A stretch of DNA of 64,000 nt from the NCBI GenBank assembly GCA_020186115.1, contig WSYJ01000033.1, forward strand, positions 310,001 to 374,000, given 5' to 3'. The position numbers were made by a program, and so were the translations under genes. Positions 38,408-48,523 of the stretch are shown here, in pieces. Below the pieces are notes generated by a model. The model did no database searches. It was not told the DNA's origin and worked only from the letters and a program-made list of their open reading frames with translations. Origin of the DNA: Histomonas meleagridis. Taxonomy: Eukaryota; Parabasalia; Tritrichomonadida; Dientamoebidae. Numbering within the stretch: position 1 is the first letter of the stretch; every line of letters begins with the position of its first letter.

Positions 38408-41386
38408 TTAAGGGTTTTTATTATCTTTATCTTTATCAGAACTGTTATTATTATTTCCATTATTTGAATCGTTAGAAATAATTTTACCATCAAAAAAGTT
38501 ATTAGAAATATTTTCATTTAAAGCGGTGTTAATATTGTTATTATTATCATTGTTATTGTTACTATTAATTTTATTATTACTATTACTGTTATTATTATTA
38601 TTACTGTTATTATTATTATTATCATCGTTGTTATTATTTTTTACCTTGTTTTTCTTTTTTCTTCTTTTTTCCTTTTCTTCCTTTAATTTTTGCTCTAATT
38701 GTTTTCTTCTTTCCTCTTCTTCTTTTCTTCTTCTTTCCTCTTCTTCTTTATTTCTTTTTTGAATTGCTATTACTTTCTCATTTAATTCTTCGAAACATGC
38801 TTTGACAGCTTCATTGTCATGAATTGTTAGTATTGTTTTGGTTTCTTCGTCACACTGATTTTTATTGATATAATTATCGATATTATTTTGAGCACTTGAC
38901 TTAATTCGATTCTTTGTGGATAGTGGTAAAATTTCTGTAATTTCTGTTGAATCACTTTGCTCAATTTTCATTATTGCTTCTGTTTTTTGGAAATTTATAT
39001 CTGATGTAATAGCTTTTTTAATGCTTTCAATAGACTTATTGGATATTTCGGTCTTCCTTTGCTCAATAAGTGTGAAGAGTGAACTTGCTTGATTTGTAAC
39101 CTCGGTAAAGAAATAATAATATACCTTTTTCAAATTTTCTTCATTAATTGTCTCGCGATATCGAGCATTAAGTTCCGCTTTACATCTTTCTTCTAATTCA
39201 TTTTTTAATTCATTTGATAATCTATTTAAAGCATTAATATCTTTTGCCATATTGATGGTATTTTTCATATTTGTGATTACACTTTTTACAATCGTTTCAG
39301 CTAATTCTTTTATTTCTCCATATTGTTTTGTAACAATAATTCCAGTAATTTCATGTGCCTTTTTCTTAAGGAAATCTACAGCTTGATAAATATTGTTTTG
39401 GATGCTACGAAAAACAAGTTCAAAAACATTGTCATCAACACCTTTATCTCTAATTATTTCCTTAAGTTTTGATGTAATTTCATTTTCGAAAGAATTAACT
39501 TTTCCTTCATATAAAACTTCGTTTTCATCAATTGATGGTTTCATTCTTTCCATTGATGTTTGGGATTCTTTTTGTCTATTTTCTATAATTTTATTCATTA
39601 TGTTTTTAATGTCTTCAATAATTTCTGTTAATTTAGAATTCATTTCTTCTTTAATAACAGTATTTATTTCATTTCGCTTTTTTGTTATTATGGAATTTAT
39701 ATAACTTTTAATATTATCCAAAATATATTTCATAATTTTTTCTTGTGATTGTGATTCAAGTACTTCCATACATCTTTTTGCAAGAGTTGCTTGTAAATGA
39801 ATGAAATTAACTTTTTTCAATTGTTCATGAGAATAATTTTTAAATTCAATTTTTTGAGCTTCTATTTCATTTTCTACAATTGTATCAGCAGTCTTTTTAT
39901 ATTCTTCGATTTGATGTTCACATCTTTTTTGTGATATTTCTTTAATTTTTTGTTTATTTTGATTTATAATTGGGAAAATTTGACTTTTAATATATTCTTC
40001 AACTTGATCAAGAACATGAAAATCAACTTTTTTATCTCCAATTATTATATTAAGTTCTTTTTTACATTCTTTTTCAAAGTCATCAATTTTACAAAATTTT
40101 ATAATTTCAGTTTCATCAATTGAAGTACTTTCATTAATTTTTGTATCAAAATCTCTATCTTTAGTTTGGATGAAAGTTGTAATTTTTGTTTTAAGAAATT
40201 CCAATTGATTTTCTTTTATTTTCCTTATAATTTCAGGTAATTCTTTATATTTTTCTGTTATTTTACTCCTAATTTTTTCTTCAAATTCTTTATGTACTGA
40301 CATTTCTTTAACTTTTTGTGGAAGTTTTTCATCAAGTTCTTTTATTGCTTGATTACAAATTTCTTTTAATTCTAATATTGGTACTTCAATTAAAACATCT
40401 TCTTCAAGTTTTTTATATAAATCTTCAAATGTATTTTGAAGAAAACTAATTTTATTATTGACAACTTCATCAACATCTTTACTATAACGTAATGAAGTTG
40501 ATGATTTAATACCTTCTTCCATTGCACGTTTTGCAAGTTGATCTAAATCTTCTTCTTCGGTAATATTAATTAATATTTTAAACATTTTAACTGCTGCTTC
40601 AGCTTCAATATAAACATTTCTTCGTGATTCTTCAATATGATTCATTAAATGTTGTGCAAAAAGTTTAAAGGCTTCATTAAATGTATCACTTTGATTAAAA
40701 ATATCAGCATCGATTTGATAATTTGGAAGTGGAATAAATTCGTCAACTTTGAAATTAGAACCAAATTTGGCCTGCAAACTTTGTTGAACTTCCCTTCGCT
40801 TCTCTGTAAAGTTTTTAGATGGATCATAATTAGGAACATCTCTAACAAGTCCTATAAATTGTGTATTCATGTTAAGTTCATCGGTGCCTTTACGAACTTT
40901 ATCAATAATTTCCAAAATTAATTGGGTGGTATCAACTTCTCCAATTGAAATGCTCGTTCTCATTAATGTGATAAGGACATTAGAAAGTGCTGCGTATGGT
41001 GCTATAAGTTGACTTAAAAGAAAACGATTTGCAAGTATATTAGAATTGCCTGTTGCAAATCCATTACACCCTTCTGTGTCTACAAAAAATATTTGCGTTT
41101 CATCGTCTTTTATACTTTCCAGAGAAAATCTTTCTCTTATTTCGTTATAAGAGTATGGTCCATAAACAAAAGCACCTGTTGTTTCTTCATCACTTCCATT
41201 ACCAACCTTAATATCCATGTTTCTTGTAAGATATTTGAGAGTTGAAGACTTTCCAGATTGATATGATCCAAAAATTGTAACAAAAACAACAGGTTTTCCT
41301 TTTGCTTTCATAACTAATTCTTCAAAGACAGAACAAAGATGTTCGAATTTAGTTGTAGATCCTTCACTTCTTCGAGTACATTTCAT
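38408..41386 (-). CDS. GBP/RHD3-like large dynamin-superfamily GTPase
   Basis: A 992-residue protein. The N-terminal GTPase domain has a P-loop GSYQSGKSST (residues 40-49), a conserved switch I Thr (EETTGAFVYGPYS), a DTEGCNG G3 motif (about 102-108) and a G4-like VRDVPNYDP, as in guanylate-binding proteins and RHD3/Sey1. The rest (about 270-900) is a long charged helical/coiled-coil region. The C-terminus has a Lys/Glu-rich helix and an Asn-rich tract encoded by AAT/AAC runs. No transmembrane hairpin is seen, so it differs from Sey1/atlastin and is closer to GBP-type proteins; no CaaX box. I chose the ATG at 41386; a GTG lies upstream. An AACGGT motif lies 108 nt upstream. Likely role: membrane remodelling or self-assembly, inferred. 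Confidence 0.8.
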   Translation of the reverse strand: MKCTRRSEGSTTKFEHLCSVFEELVMKAKGKPVVFVTIFGSYQSGKSSTLKYLTRNMDIKVGNGSDEETTGAFVYGPYSYNEIRERFSLESIKDDETQIFFVDTEGCNGFATGNSNILANRFLLSQLIAPYAALSNVLITLMRTSISIGEVDTTQLILEIIDKVRKGTDELNMNTQFIGLVRDVPNYDPSKNFTEKRREVQQSLQAKFGSNFKVDEFIPLPNYQIDADIFNQSDTFNEAFKLFAQHLMNHIEESRRNVYIEAEAAVKMFKILINITEEEDLDQLAKRAMEEGIKSSTSLRYSKDVDEVVNNKISFLQNTFEDLYKKLEEDVLIEVPILELKEICNQAIKELDEKLPQKVKEMSVHKEFEEKIRSKITEKYKELPEIIRKIKENQLEFLKTKITTFIQTKDRDFDTKINESTSIDETEIIKFCKIDDFEKECKKELNIIIGDKKVDFHVLDQVEEYIKSQIFPIINQNKQKIKEISQKRCEHQIEEYKKTADTIVENEIEAQKIEFKNYSHEQLKKVNFIHLQATLAKRCMEVLESQSQEKIMKYILDNIKSYINSIITKKRNEINTVIKEEMNSKLTEIIEDIKNIMNKIIENRQKESQTSMERMKPSIDENEVLYEGKVNSFENEITSKLKEIIRDKGVDDNVFELVFRSIQNNIYQAVDFLKKKAHEITGIIVTKQYGEIKELAETIVKSVITNMKNTINMAKDINALNRLSNELKNELEERCKAELNARYRETINEENLKKVYYYFFTEVTNQASSLFTLIEQRKTEISNKSIESIKKAITSDINFQKTEAIMKIEQSDSTEITEILPLSTKNRIKSSAQNNIDNYINKNQCDEETKTILTIHDNEAVKACFEELNEKVIAIQKRNKEEEERRRKEEEERRKQLEQKLKEEKEKRRKKKNKVKNNNNDDNNNNNSNNNNNSNSNNKINSNNNNDNNNNINTALNENISNNFFDGKIISNDSNNGNNNNSSDKDKDNKNP
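38525..38640. repeat. AAT/AAC trinucleotide-rich tract coding for poly-Asn
   Basis: An imperfect microsatellite inside the 3' end of the large GTPase gene that translates as an Asn-rich tail with Asp and Ser interruptions. Confidence 0.8.
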
Positions 41387-42124
41387 TCTTTTGAAAATGA
41401 GGGCTAACACAACAAAAGGGTAATTTTGAATTGAAATAAGTTTATTGGCAAAAATTTTTTAAATGGCATATATTTCAAACAGATCGGATAAATAAACGGT
41501 CGAAATTATAATCATGAAGCGCAATTGATAATAATTTTAACATTGCATAAAAAAAATCAAAAAATTAGAAAAAATCACACCTTAATTCGTCACTTCACCT
41601 TATTTTAAAACAAAAATTTCTTGTTCTTAACAATTTAAATAATGCTGATATATATGTACTTATGAAAAAAAATATCACTTATATATAATACATTAAAAAT
41701 AAAATCACGTCGCCACTCGATATATAAAGATTCATTTGAATTAACATTGAAATGTTTGATTTTTCTCGAAATATTGAATAACAACCAATTTTTTTGATAT
41801 TTACATTGAATACATTGAAGGGTTTTATTATTCGAAAGGATTTTTGAAAATTTTAGAAAAAAGTTAAAATTTGATCAGATCGAGATCTCAAAATTCAGCA
41901 GTTGAAATTGCCTAAAAATTTATACCAAAACTCAACACCCGAAGTTACCCATACATTTTGATTTTCAAGTAAAAACAATCGAGGAATTTGTGGTTGAAGT
42001 ACCTCTAATTTTCCAAAAATTAAAATCTATTTTACCACAAAAATTATTTACATAAAAAACAAATATTAACAGCACACAAACAAATAAAAAAACTTGTATC
42101 AATTGATAACAGGATCATTAGCAT
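41387..42124. other. Intergenic, 0.7 kb
   Basis: AAACGGT at 41494-41500 may belong to the large GTPase promoter. No other feature is supported. Confidence 0.5.
41494..41500. promoter_or_regulatory. AACGGT motif (large GTPase)
   Basis: AAACGGT, 108 nt upstream of the ATG; farther than in other genes, so less certain. Confidence 0.3.
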
Positions 42125-42856
42125 TTATTCATGCTTACCCTGAGCGCGAAGTTTTGCAATAGTCTTCTCGCTTAATTCACCGCCACCCCAATGGTGCATT
42201 TCTTCCTTATATTTCATAAGGAAGTTGGCATTAACTGAATCGACGATCTGTGAAAGAGCCTTACGGTCTTCTGGACGAACGTCAGAAACAGCAATGCATG
42301 TGCATGTTTTCATTCCAACAACTTTACCAAGACGTGCCTTTGACTTGACAATGACATATGGAATGTCAAGTTTCCTGCAAAGTGCTGGAAGCCAGATAAC
42401 AATTTCAATTGGGTCAACATCATGTGCAATGACTACAAGACTTGCTTTCTTGGCTTCAACAAGTGATGTAACATCTTTGATTCCATAAGAAAGAGCTTTC
42501 TTAGCAGAAACATCTGCTGGTGCAAGTGATTTTTCTGACTTTTCTGCAGCAGCTTTAAGACGAAGCTTCTTTTCTGCCTTAGTTTCTGGACGATACTTTT
42601 CAAGGAATTTGAAGATTTGAACAGCTGTTGCCTTATCTACAGCATGGTTAAAATGGTTCACTGGAGGTGGTACCTTAAGGCGCTTCATAAGAATACGACG
42701 TTGGCGTTGGATGCGGACATACTTTGGGAAACGAACTCTAGATGATGGGACAACCTTAGCTTGTTTCTTTTCTTGGGTGAACAAAAAGTCTTGGTTCTTG
42801 ATATCAGCATCTAAGATAACCTTTTCAGGTTGAGCACGAGCTGTACGACGAGACAT
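42125..42856 (-). CDS. RPL7A: 60S ribosomal protein L7a (eL8)
   Basis: A 243-residue eL8 protein of the L7Ae/L30e family. The N-terminal basic region has RFPKYVRIQRQRRILMKRLK and PPxVNHFN, as in RPL7a. The RNA-binding core has YGIKDVTSLVEAKKASLVVI, AHDVDPIEIVIWLPALCRKL, PYVIVKSKARLGKVVGMKT. It is part of the large subunit and binds a kink-turn in 25/28S rRNA. Codon use is biased towards the pattern of RPSA. Start ATG at 42856 gives MSRRTARAQ, without extra sequence. Confidence 0.95.
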   Translation of the reverse strand: MSRRTARAQPEKVILDADIKNQDFLFTQEKKQAKVVPSSRVRFPKYVRIQRQRRILMKRLKVPPPVNHFNHAVDKATAVQIFKFLEKYRPETKAEKKLRLKAAAEKSEKSLAPADVSAKKALSYGIKDVTSLVEAKKASLVVIAHDVDPIEIVIWLPALCRKLDIPYVIVKSKARLGKVVGMKTCTCIAVSDVRPEDRKALSQIVDSVNANFLMKYKEEMHHWGGGELSEKTIAKLRAQGKHE

Positions 42857-42982
42857 TAATCAAAGTGGTCTGGCCATGTAGGGTAAATTTTACCCTTTAG
42901 AATAGGGGTGCCCCATTTTACGGATGAATTTGCCTGATTAAAAAAAAATTAAAATTAAAAAGATTTTAATAAACAGTTTTTC

Positions 42983-43297
42983 TTACATCTTCCAACAACG
43001 AATTATCTGCATTGCTTCATTTGTTTCCTCAATATGTGTGTCTGTAATATTCATTAAAGATCTCACCATTGGGAGTTGAGCAAAAGGTGCATCTGGCTCC
43101 TTTGATGAAACACTCACAGCAAGGTTTGGTTGAGAAGCCGATCTTTTGATTACGTGAAATTCTTCTGTTTTTATTAATGGGTCCAAACTTCCAAATCCTG
43201 TAAACACTGTTGAAAGACCTTGGTCAATATCAATTAAAGGTATATCATCTCCGACGAGTAAAACGTCCTGATTTTCCGAGGAGAAATCCTTTTCCAT
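42983..43297 (-). CDS. Hypothetical protein (104 aa)
   Basis: A 104-residue acidic protein with normal composition and a clean ATG-to-stop frame. It contains LLVGDDIPLIDID and a short RSASQPNL segment that looks like a basophilic kinase/14-3-3 type site. I do not recognise a family. A GCGGTTA motif is about 90 nt upstream. It lies between RPL7a and AP-4 epsilon, all on the minus strand. Confidence 0.55.
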   Translation of the reverse strand: MEKDFSSENQDVLLVGDDIPLIDIDQGLSTVFTGFGSLDPLIKTEEFHVIKRSASQPNLAVSVSSKEPDAPFAQLPMVRSLMNITDTHIEETNEAMQIIRCWKM

Positions 43298-43597
43298 TCA
43301 GTCCCCTATTTAAATTCCAACTTTTTGAGTGGAAAGCGGTTGCTCGCGCACAAATGAATAGTTTACGCTGTTATAAAATTTCAGCGGTTATTTTACAGGA
43401 ACATAATATTTCAATCCAAAATACCATTAAACACTTTTATTTTGCAATTCCATAAACATTTCCATTGCCAAAAACATCCGAAAAATTATAACATTTTAGG
43501 AAAACGATCAAGAAAAAAACAAATTTAAATAATGCAAATTTTCAATGGAATACGACCAAAGATTGAAGGAAATTTGTTTTACTTTTGAATTATTTCT

Positions 43598-46500
43598 TTA
43601 AGGGAACACAATTGTTTTCAATGTGTTCACAATAGATTGAGTCAAACCATTCACTTTTGTGAGTACCTTCATATCGATTTTAGTTGCACCGAATTTTACG
43701 TGAACCAAAATCTTAAATGGTGTTGAGAACAAAGTACCGAACAAAATTTCTTCAGTACCAATTCTTTCGACAGTTTTCACATGTAAAACGTTATTTAATG
43801 CATGAGAGACGTCATCAATTGAAATAGTACTTGTTCTTTGCATTGTAAAAACTATTTCTTTTCCGCCTTGTTTCCAGAATTGTCCGAATTGTGGAGTAGT
43901 AATCGTTCCAGGGATGATGAATGTGGTCAAATTCATTGGTAATTTGTACTCAAGTTTTTGAGTTTTATTATATTGGATTACACAACTAAAGTTAAATTCA
44001 GGGAAACCACTCATTTGTGTTGGGAACTTATAAGACATCATTTGATATATAGTTTGTTGTGGTGGTAATATATTAATTTGTTTAGGATGTGAAATTCCTT
44101 CTTTAATTAAAGCTTCAGGGCCAATGATTTGAACACTTAAGTCCATAACTGGTGTTTGTTGTGTAATGTTTTCTATTGATATAACAACTGAACCATTTAA
44201 TGCACCTGCAGATACTCTGAATAATCCATTTTCTTGTATCTTATGAAGTTGTACTACCTTCAAAAATGCTTGGATTGGTTGTGGCATTGGTTGTGATATT
44301 TCATAATTAACTTTCTCAAGTTTTTGATAATCTTCTTCTGTTAATGAGACAGATGTATTATATACTCCATGAGTTTGTTGTTGTGAGTTCATATCGCCTA
44401 ATGACTTATTACCACTTTGTGGTGTCTTACGTGTCTTCTTAAGTCCTCCGAATAATGATTCTTTCATCTTTTCTTTGTGTGCTTCTTTTTGGTTTTGTTG
44501 TTGATTTGAACGATTAAGTGATAATTGTTTAAAGATTGATACTTTAGGTGATTCTGGTGCTGGTTGATCATTTGTAGTTGAACTTCCATATTCATTATTA
44601 TTTTGTTCTGTTTCTTCTTGAAGTCCATTTTCACCCCAAACCATTTTAACTCCACTAGTGTTTAATCCTGTTTCTATTTCATCTGGTTGTTTAACAGGTA
44701 AATTAGATGTAATTGTTGTAGGATCACTACCATATACTGAAGGAGTTTCTTGATTATATGTATATTTGATTGTAGACTTAGGAGTAATTAATAAATCAGT
44801 ATCACGTTCTTCTAATGGTATATATTCTTTAGCTCCTTTGTTCTCTATCGCATCTGCTACATAATCATCTAAGAAGGTCATATCCTTATCAAAGTCATCT
44901 GGTACTTCTGGGGTTTCGGCTTCAATTAATGCATCTTTAAATAATAATAATGCTAATGCTTCATATGATACTTCTTGTGCAATGATTGATTTGCTTTGTT
45001 TATAGTTTTCAAAGACATCGGATACTTGTTGTGGGACTTCATCAAGTTTAGAGACAACCATAAGTAATGCATTTAATACCCATTCACGTGGACCTTCATA
45101 TGCATCGGCTAAATCACATAATAATAATGCTATGAAATTCAAATCATATTCATCACTAAGTTCTGCATACATTCCAATAACTCGTGAAACAACTATAACA
45201 AAGACATCACTTAATCGTTTGTAACTTTGTGCGACATCAATATATAAGTTAACAATACCTTTCCGCATTTCTTCATCACAGTTTTCTTCAATTAACTTTA
45301 AGACTGCAAATGCTATTTCTGGACGTACATTATCTCCGCCTAAGACAAATAATTGTTCCATAGTCTTTGCAAACCATAATGGTGATGGAGAGAATTGTGA
45401 TGCTATAGATGTAATACGATCGGCTAATTCTGTTCGTACTCGTTCATTCTTTGTACGTTGGAAGAATTTAAGCATATTAACAACAATGATTTGTGCATTA
45501 CTTTCACAGGCCATTGTATGAAGAAGTCCTAATGTACGTAAGCGAATTGATGCATCTGGATGTTCCAAACAATCAATAATGGTGGATTGGAATTCATCGG
45601 CAAAGTCAGGAAGTGATTGAAGAAGTCCAATGCCAATGTATTTATAGTTTTGATTGTCAGATGACATGAACATCGAAATCGCACCTCGAAGTTGTGGAAT
45701 ATCAACAAGATTAAGGACAATGCATGAACGAATGGCTTCATAAAGAACTGACGCTGGCGCAGAGAAATCATTAGTGCCGTTTTGAAGCGCATATGTAAGT
45801 AATGGTGCAACATTTTCTGCAAGCTCTGGCATGTGTGGAGCTAAAACTTGGAAGAACTTGAATATATTAACCAAGATAAATGGTGCAAGAACTCTTTGAT
45901 GAATATATTCGGTTTTGGCATGACCTTGTTGAATGGCGGAAACAACATTAGCAACATCTGGAAGACATTCACAGATTTGCTGGATGTTCATTGTGTTGCG
46001 AAGAAGTGTTGTTAAGCAATTAACCACTGCATTAACAATTGAAAGATCAGGATCAGAAAGAAGTCGAATTAAGTCTGGGAAGTACTCAATAATGGTAGAT
46101 GGGTCTTTCTTGATGAAGGAATTAATGCACATAACTGCCTTCTGTCTGATTAATGGAACAGAATGATTTAAGGCTTGGCCAACAAAGCTGATAATTGGTG
46201 GGATAAGATCAGCTGTGACAAGATGGCATATTGCTGTCAAAGCAAGTGCCATTGATGTTGGATGGCCAGATGAAAGATCTCGTTGAGTTGAGTTAATGAT
46301 CATAATCAAGATGTCAGACTTGGAGTCCAAGAGTGTAGAACAAGCAAGGTAACCTAATGCTTTTGGCATCATTTGATTCTCTTGGGTAAGATTGACAGCT
46401 TGGATGTTTCCGAAAGATGTATCATAACCGAGAAGGGAAAGGTGAAGAAGAGAAACAACGCTTTCATAGAGAGTTTGGATCTTGACCTTTTGTTTTCCAA

Positions 46501-46633
46501 GATTTGCTCTAACTTTTTTCATCCAATCGCTAACAATAAGTTGTTCTTCTTCTCGACTCTTGCATTCACCAATCCTAACGCAGATGTTGTTAAATTCTTG
46601 GCTAAGCGAGATCTTCTTCACGCTTGAGAACAT
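43598..46633 (-). CDS. AP4E: AP-4 adaptor complex epsilon subunit
   Basis: A 1011-residue large adaptin. The N-terminal trunk matches AP-4 epsilon better than AP-1 gamma or AP-2 alpha: CKSREEEQLIVSDWMKKVR, LLGYDTSFGNIQAVNL (compare LGYDASFGYIHAIKL), STIIDCLEHPDASIRLRTLGLL (compare MTIIECLDHPDPIIKRETLELL) and WFAKTMEQLFVLGGDNVRPEI (compare WFIQTMNAVFSVGGDVMHPDI). A Gln/Asn/Ser-rich hinge (about residues 640-770) and an appendage domain (about 790-1011) follow. AP-4 is a clathrin-independent coat of the trans-Golgi network. Start at the first ATG (46633); eight codons are open upstream. AACGGTT lies 32 nt upstream. Confidence 0.82.
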   Translation of the reverse strand: MFSSVKKISLSQEFNNICVRIGECKSREEEQLIVSDWMKKVRANLGKQKVKIQTLYESVVSLLHLSLLGYDTSFGNIQAVNLTQENQMMPKALGYLACSTLLDSKSDILIMIINSTQRDLSSGHPTSMALALTAICHLVTADLIPPIISFVGQALNHSVPLIRQKAVMCINSFIKKDPSTIIEYFPDLIRLLSDPDLSIVNAVVNCLTTLLRNTMNIQQICECLPDVANVVSAIQQGHAKTEYIHQRVLAPFILVNIFKFFQVLAPHMPELAENVAPLLTYALQNGTNDFSAPASVLYEAIRSCIVLNLVDIPQLRGAISMFMSSDNQNYKYIGIGLLQSLPDFADEFQSTIIDCLEHPDASIRLRTLGLLHTMACESNAQIIVVNMLKFFQRTKNERVRTELADRITSIASQFSPSPLWFAKTMEQLFVLGGDNVRPEIAFAVLKLIEENCDEEMRKGIVNLYIDVAQSYKRLSDVFVIVVSRVIGMYAELSDEYDLNFIALLLCDLADAYEGPREWVLNALLMVVSKLDEVPQQVSDVFENYKQSKSIIAQEVSYEALALLLFKDALIEAETPEVPDDFDKDMTFLDDYVADAIENKGAKEYIPLEERDTDLLITPKSTIKYTYNQETPSVYGSDPTTITSNLPVKQPDEIETGLNTSGVKMVWGENGLQEETEQNNNEYGSSTTNDQPAPESPKVSIFKQLSLNRSNQQQNQKEAHKEKMKESLFGGLKKTRKTPQSGNKSLGDMNSQQQTHGVYNTSVSLTEEDYQKLEKVNYEISQPMPQPIQAFLKVVQLHKIQENGLFRVSAGALNGSVVISIENITQQTPVMDLSVQIIGPEALIKEGISHPKQINILPPQQTIYQMMSYKFPTQMSGFPEFNFSCVIQYNKTQKLEYKLPMNLTTFIIPGTITTPQFGQFWKQGGKEIVFTMQRTSTISIDDVSHALNNVLHVKTVERIGTEEILFGTLFSTPFKILVHVKFGATKIDMKVLTKVNGLTQSIVNTLKTIVFP

Positions 46634-46664
46634 TCGAAATGTTGTCAAATTTGACAACCTAACT

Positions 46665-46672
46665 AAACGGTT
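46665..46672. promoter_or_regulatory. AACGGTT motif (AP-4 epsilon)
   Basis: AAACGGTT, 32 nt upstream of the start codon; recurring set. Confidence 0.45.
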
Positions 46673-47279
46673 TTGGTCAATTTTTTATGGCCATCGTTTC
46701 ACAAAAGTGATGTGTTTTTGAATGGTTTATGTCGTAATTAATGACGTTCGAACAATTTTCATGAAAATTAATACTTGATTATATATAAATTATTTAATGG
46801 TTACCTTTTTTGTTAACGAATTGCGCAATAATAAGGATGTTGATTTTTCATTATGTTTCAATATTGACGTTACAAAAAGAAATTTATTGACATTCATTGC
46901 TAAGATGATGAACTCAATGATGATTTAGTAAAGGTATTTAAGATACTTCAAGCAAATCCTATGATATTTATTGTGAAAAATTTTTTTTAACATGAAACAT
47001 TTTTATTGATTTAAATTTTTTTCATTAATTTTAACGATGCCTTTATGTTTTTTTTTTCTTTTTGCTTTTATATCGAATATTAAAAAAAATGATAGTTTTA
47101 AAACAGAAAATGCTAAAATTTCAGTTGGCTAATAAATAATGATGTTGATTATAAATGCCCTTAATTGGTATGAAAATGTATTTCTAAGCGCAAATTATAT
47201 ATTTTTTAAAAATAACCAATCAAGCCTGACCACCAATTAAAAAATGCAACTAATGAACCCTTATATTCTTCTGACATAA

Positions 47280-47287
47280 TGACGGTT
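47280..47287. promoter_or_regulatory. ACGGTT motif (RPL29)
   Basis: TGACGGTT, 34 nt upstream of the RPL29 ATG; recurring set. Confidence 0.4.
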
Positions 47288-47320
47288 GTTGATAAAAAAC
47301 AGTTTTGACAGCCACTCCAA

Positions 47321-47497
47321 ATGGCTAAAAGAAGCAACACATCTGCCCACAACAGAAGTCACCAATGGCACCGTAATGGAATCAAAAAGGCCAGAAATGT
47401 TCAACTTTGGTTTACAAAAGGTATGAATAGCAAATTCCTCCGCAATGTCAAACGTGCAAAAGAAGGATTAAACAAAAAGAAAGAAAACAAAGAATGA
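47321..47497 (+). CDS. RPL29: 60S ribosomal protein L29 (eL29)
   Basis: A 58-residue basic protein that begins MAKRSNTSAHNRSHQWHRNG and continues IKKARN...KGMNSKFLRNVKRAK. This is the eL29 signature (NHTxHNQSRKWHRNGIKKP...FLRNMRFAKK). eL29 sits on the large-subunit surface near the tRNA-peptidyl transferase entrance. Short form, as in yeast and protists; the long animal tail is absent. The ATG lies 34 nt after an ACGGTT motif. It converges with the beta-barrel-like gene, only 67 nt between stops. Confidence 0.95.
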   Translation: MAKRSNTSAHNRSHQWHRNGIKKARNVQLWFTKGMNSKFLRNVKRAKEGLNKKKENKE

Positions 47498-47563
47498 AAC
47501 CCATAAATAAATATTATAGTTAATAAATTTAATATAAAATTAACATATTGTTCTATCGGATGT

Positions 47564-48523
47564 TTATTTTGAACTTGTATCAACTGAAACAGAAAAGAAG
47601 TTTTGCACCATTTCCCTTGAAAAGTCCTTAAATGGCGTGCATAAACAGTATGTTAAATTGATGTTATTTCGACATGACAAGAATGTTTTCAAAGTGATAA
47701 AATTATTCTTATGTACAGTCCCATGAACGAATCCATTGGAAAATGGAACCTTTATACCAAACGCTAGCTTTGGTATAAAATCAAAATTTCCGAATTGAAT
47801 TTTCTTACTGAAGTCTGTTTCGATATGAAATCCAACTTTTACATTCCTTATTGTATTTTCATCAGAAACCATGATCATTTTGGATGGTTTGACTTCAAGT
47901 CTAAGATAATGTTTATCATTATGAACATTGAAAGTTATAGAGTTATTGAAAAATAAAAGACTTGAATGAAGATCTTCATTGTAAGCTGAAAGTTTAATGC
48001 GAGATTCCTGATATTTTATGTTTTTTATAGAATCAATCAACAAATAATGTGCAAAAGAAAAGCCATAAGCAGGTGTTTTACATTTGGACATAAAACGCAA
48101 CATACTTTGTGATACTGAGTCAATAAACATTAAAGCGCTGGCTTTATGGTTGCCCATCTTTAATTGCTTGTCGATTTTGAAAGAAAGCTTACAGCCAAAA
48201 TAATCTAAAAGTAAGCCAACTGGTGAGTTTTTGCTTTGTTGTACTGGTTTCAATTTATTTTTATCCAAATAGATTGTTAAAAATGAAAGATTACCTTTCG
48301 GAATAATCGAAACACTTTGATGGGAAAATGTTACTGTTGCAAATTTTTCATATATTTTTGATTTTATTGATCCTGAAAAATTACCGAATTCTGGTTCTGA
48401 AAAAAGGAAAGTTGTATGACTGTAATCATTTTTGATTTTGAATTTAAAAGGATAGTCGAAATATTTATTAATCGGTTCATCAAAAACAAAGCTCCTCATT
48501 TTTTTTCTTAATTTTGTTGCCAT
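47564..48523 (-). CDS. Hypothetical protein, possible organellar beta-barrel
   Basis: A 319-residue protein with no signal peptide, no hydrophobic helix, and many short alternating hydrophobic/polar strands (for example ITFNVHNDKHYLRLEVK, KVGFHIETDFSKKIQFGNFDF). It ends with an aromatic/polar alternating strand (FFSVSVDT), the type of terminal strand that beta-barrel assembly machinery recognises. Length (about 300) fits mitochondrial-type outer membrane barrels such as Tom40 or VDAC, and trichomonad hydrogenosomes carry several divergent ones. This is inference from pattern only; no family motif is visible. Convergent with RPL29. Confidence 0.4.
   Translation of the reverse strand: MATKLRKKMRSFVFDEPINKYFDYPFKFKIKNDYSHTTFLFSEPEFGNFSGSIKSKIYEKFATVTFSHQSVSIIPKGNLSFLTIYLDKNKLKPVQQSKNSPVGLLLDYFGCKLSFKIDKQLKMGNHKASALMFIDSVSQSMLRFMSKCKTPAYGFSFAHYLLIDSIKNIKYQESRIKLSAYNEDLHSSLLFFNNSITFNVHNDKHYLRLEVKPSKMIMVSDENTIRNVKVGFHIETDFSKKIQFGNFDFIPKLAFGIKVPFSNGFVHGTVHKNNFITLKTFLSCRNNINLTYCLCTPFKDFSREMVQNFFSVSVDTSSK

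Larger units (their letters stand above)
46634..47320. other. Intergenic between divergent AP-4 epsilon and RPL29
   Basis: Contains the two promoter motifs listed separately; otherwise AT-rich with T runs. Confidence 0.5.

Noticed and set aside
38254-38475. 73-residue frame beside tRNA-Gly
   Set aside because: AT-driven composition and overlap with the 3' end of the large GTPase gene; no sign of selection.
38526-38762. Leu-rich frame opposite the large GTPase gene
   Set aside because: It is the antisense reading of the Asn-rich and Lys/Glu-rich coding tract.
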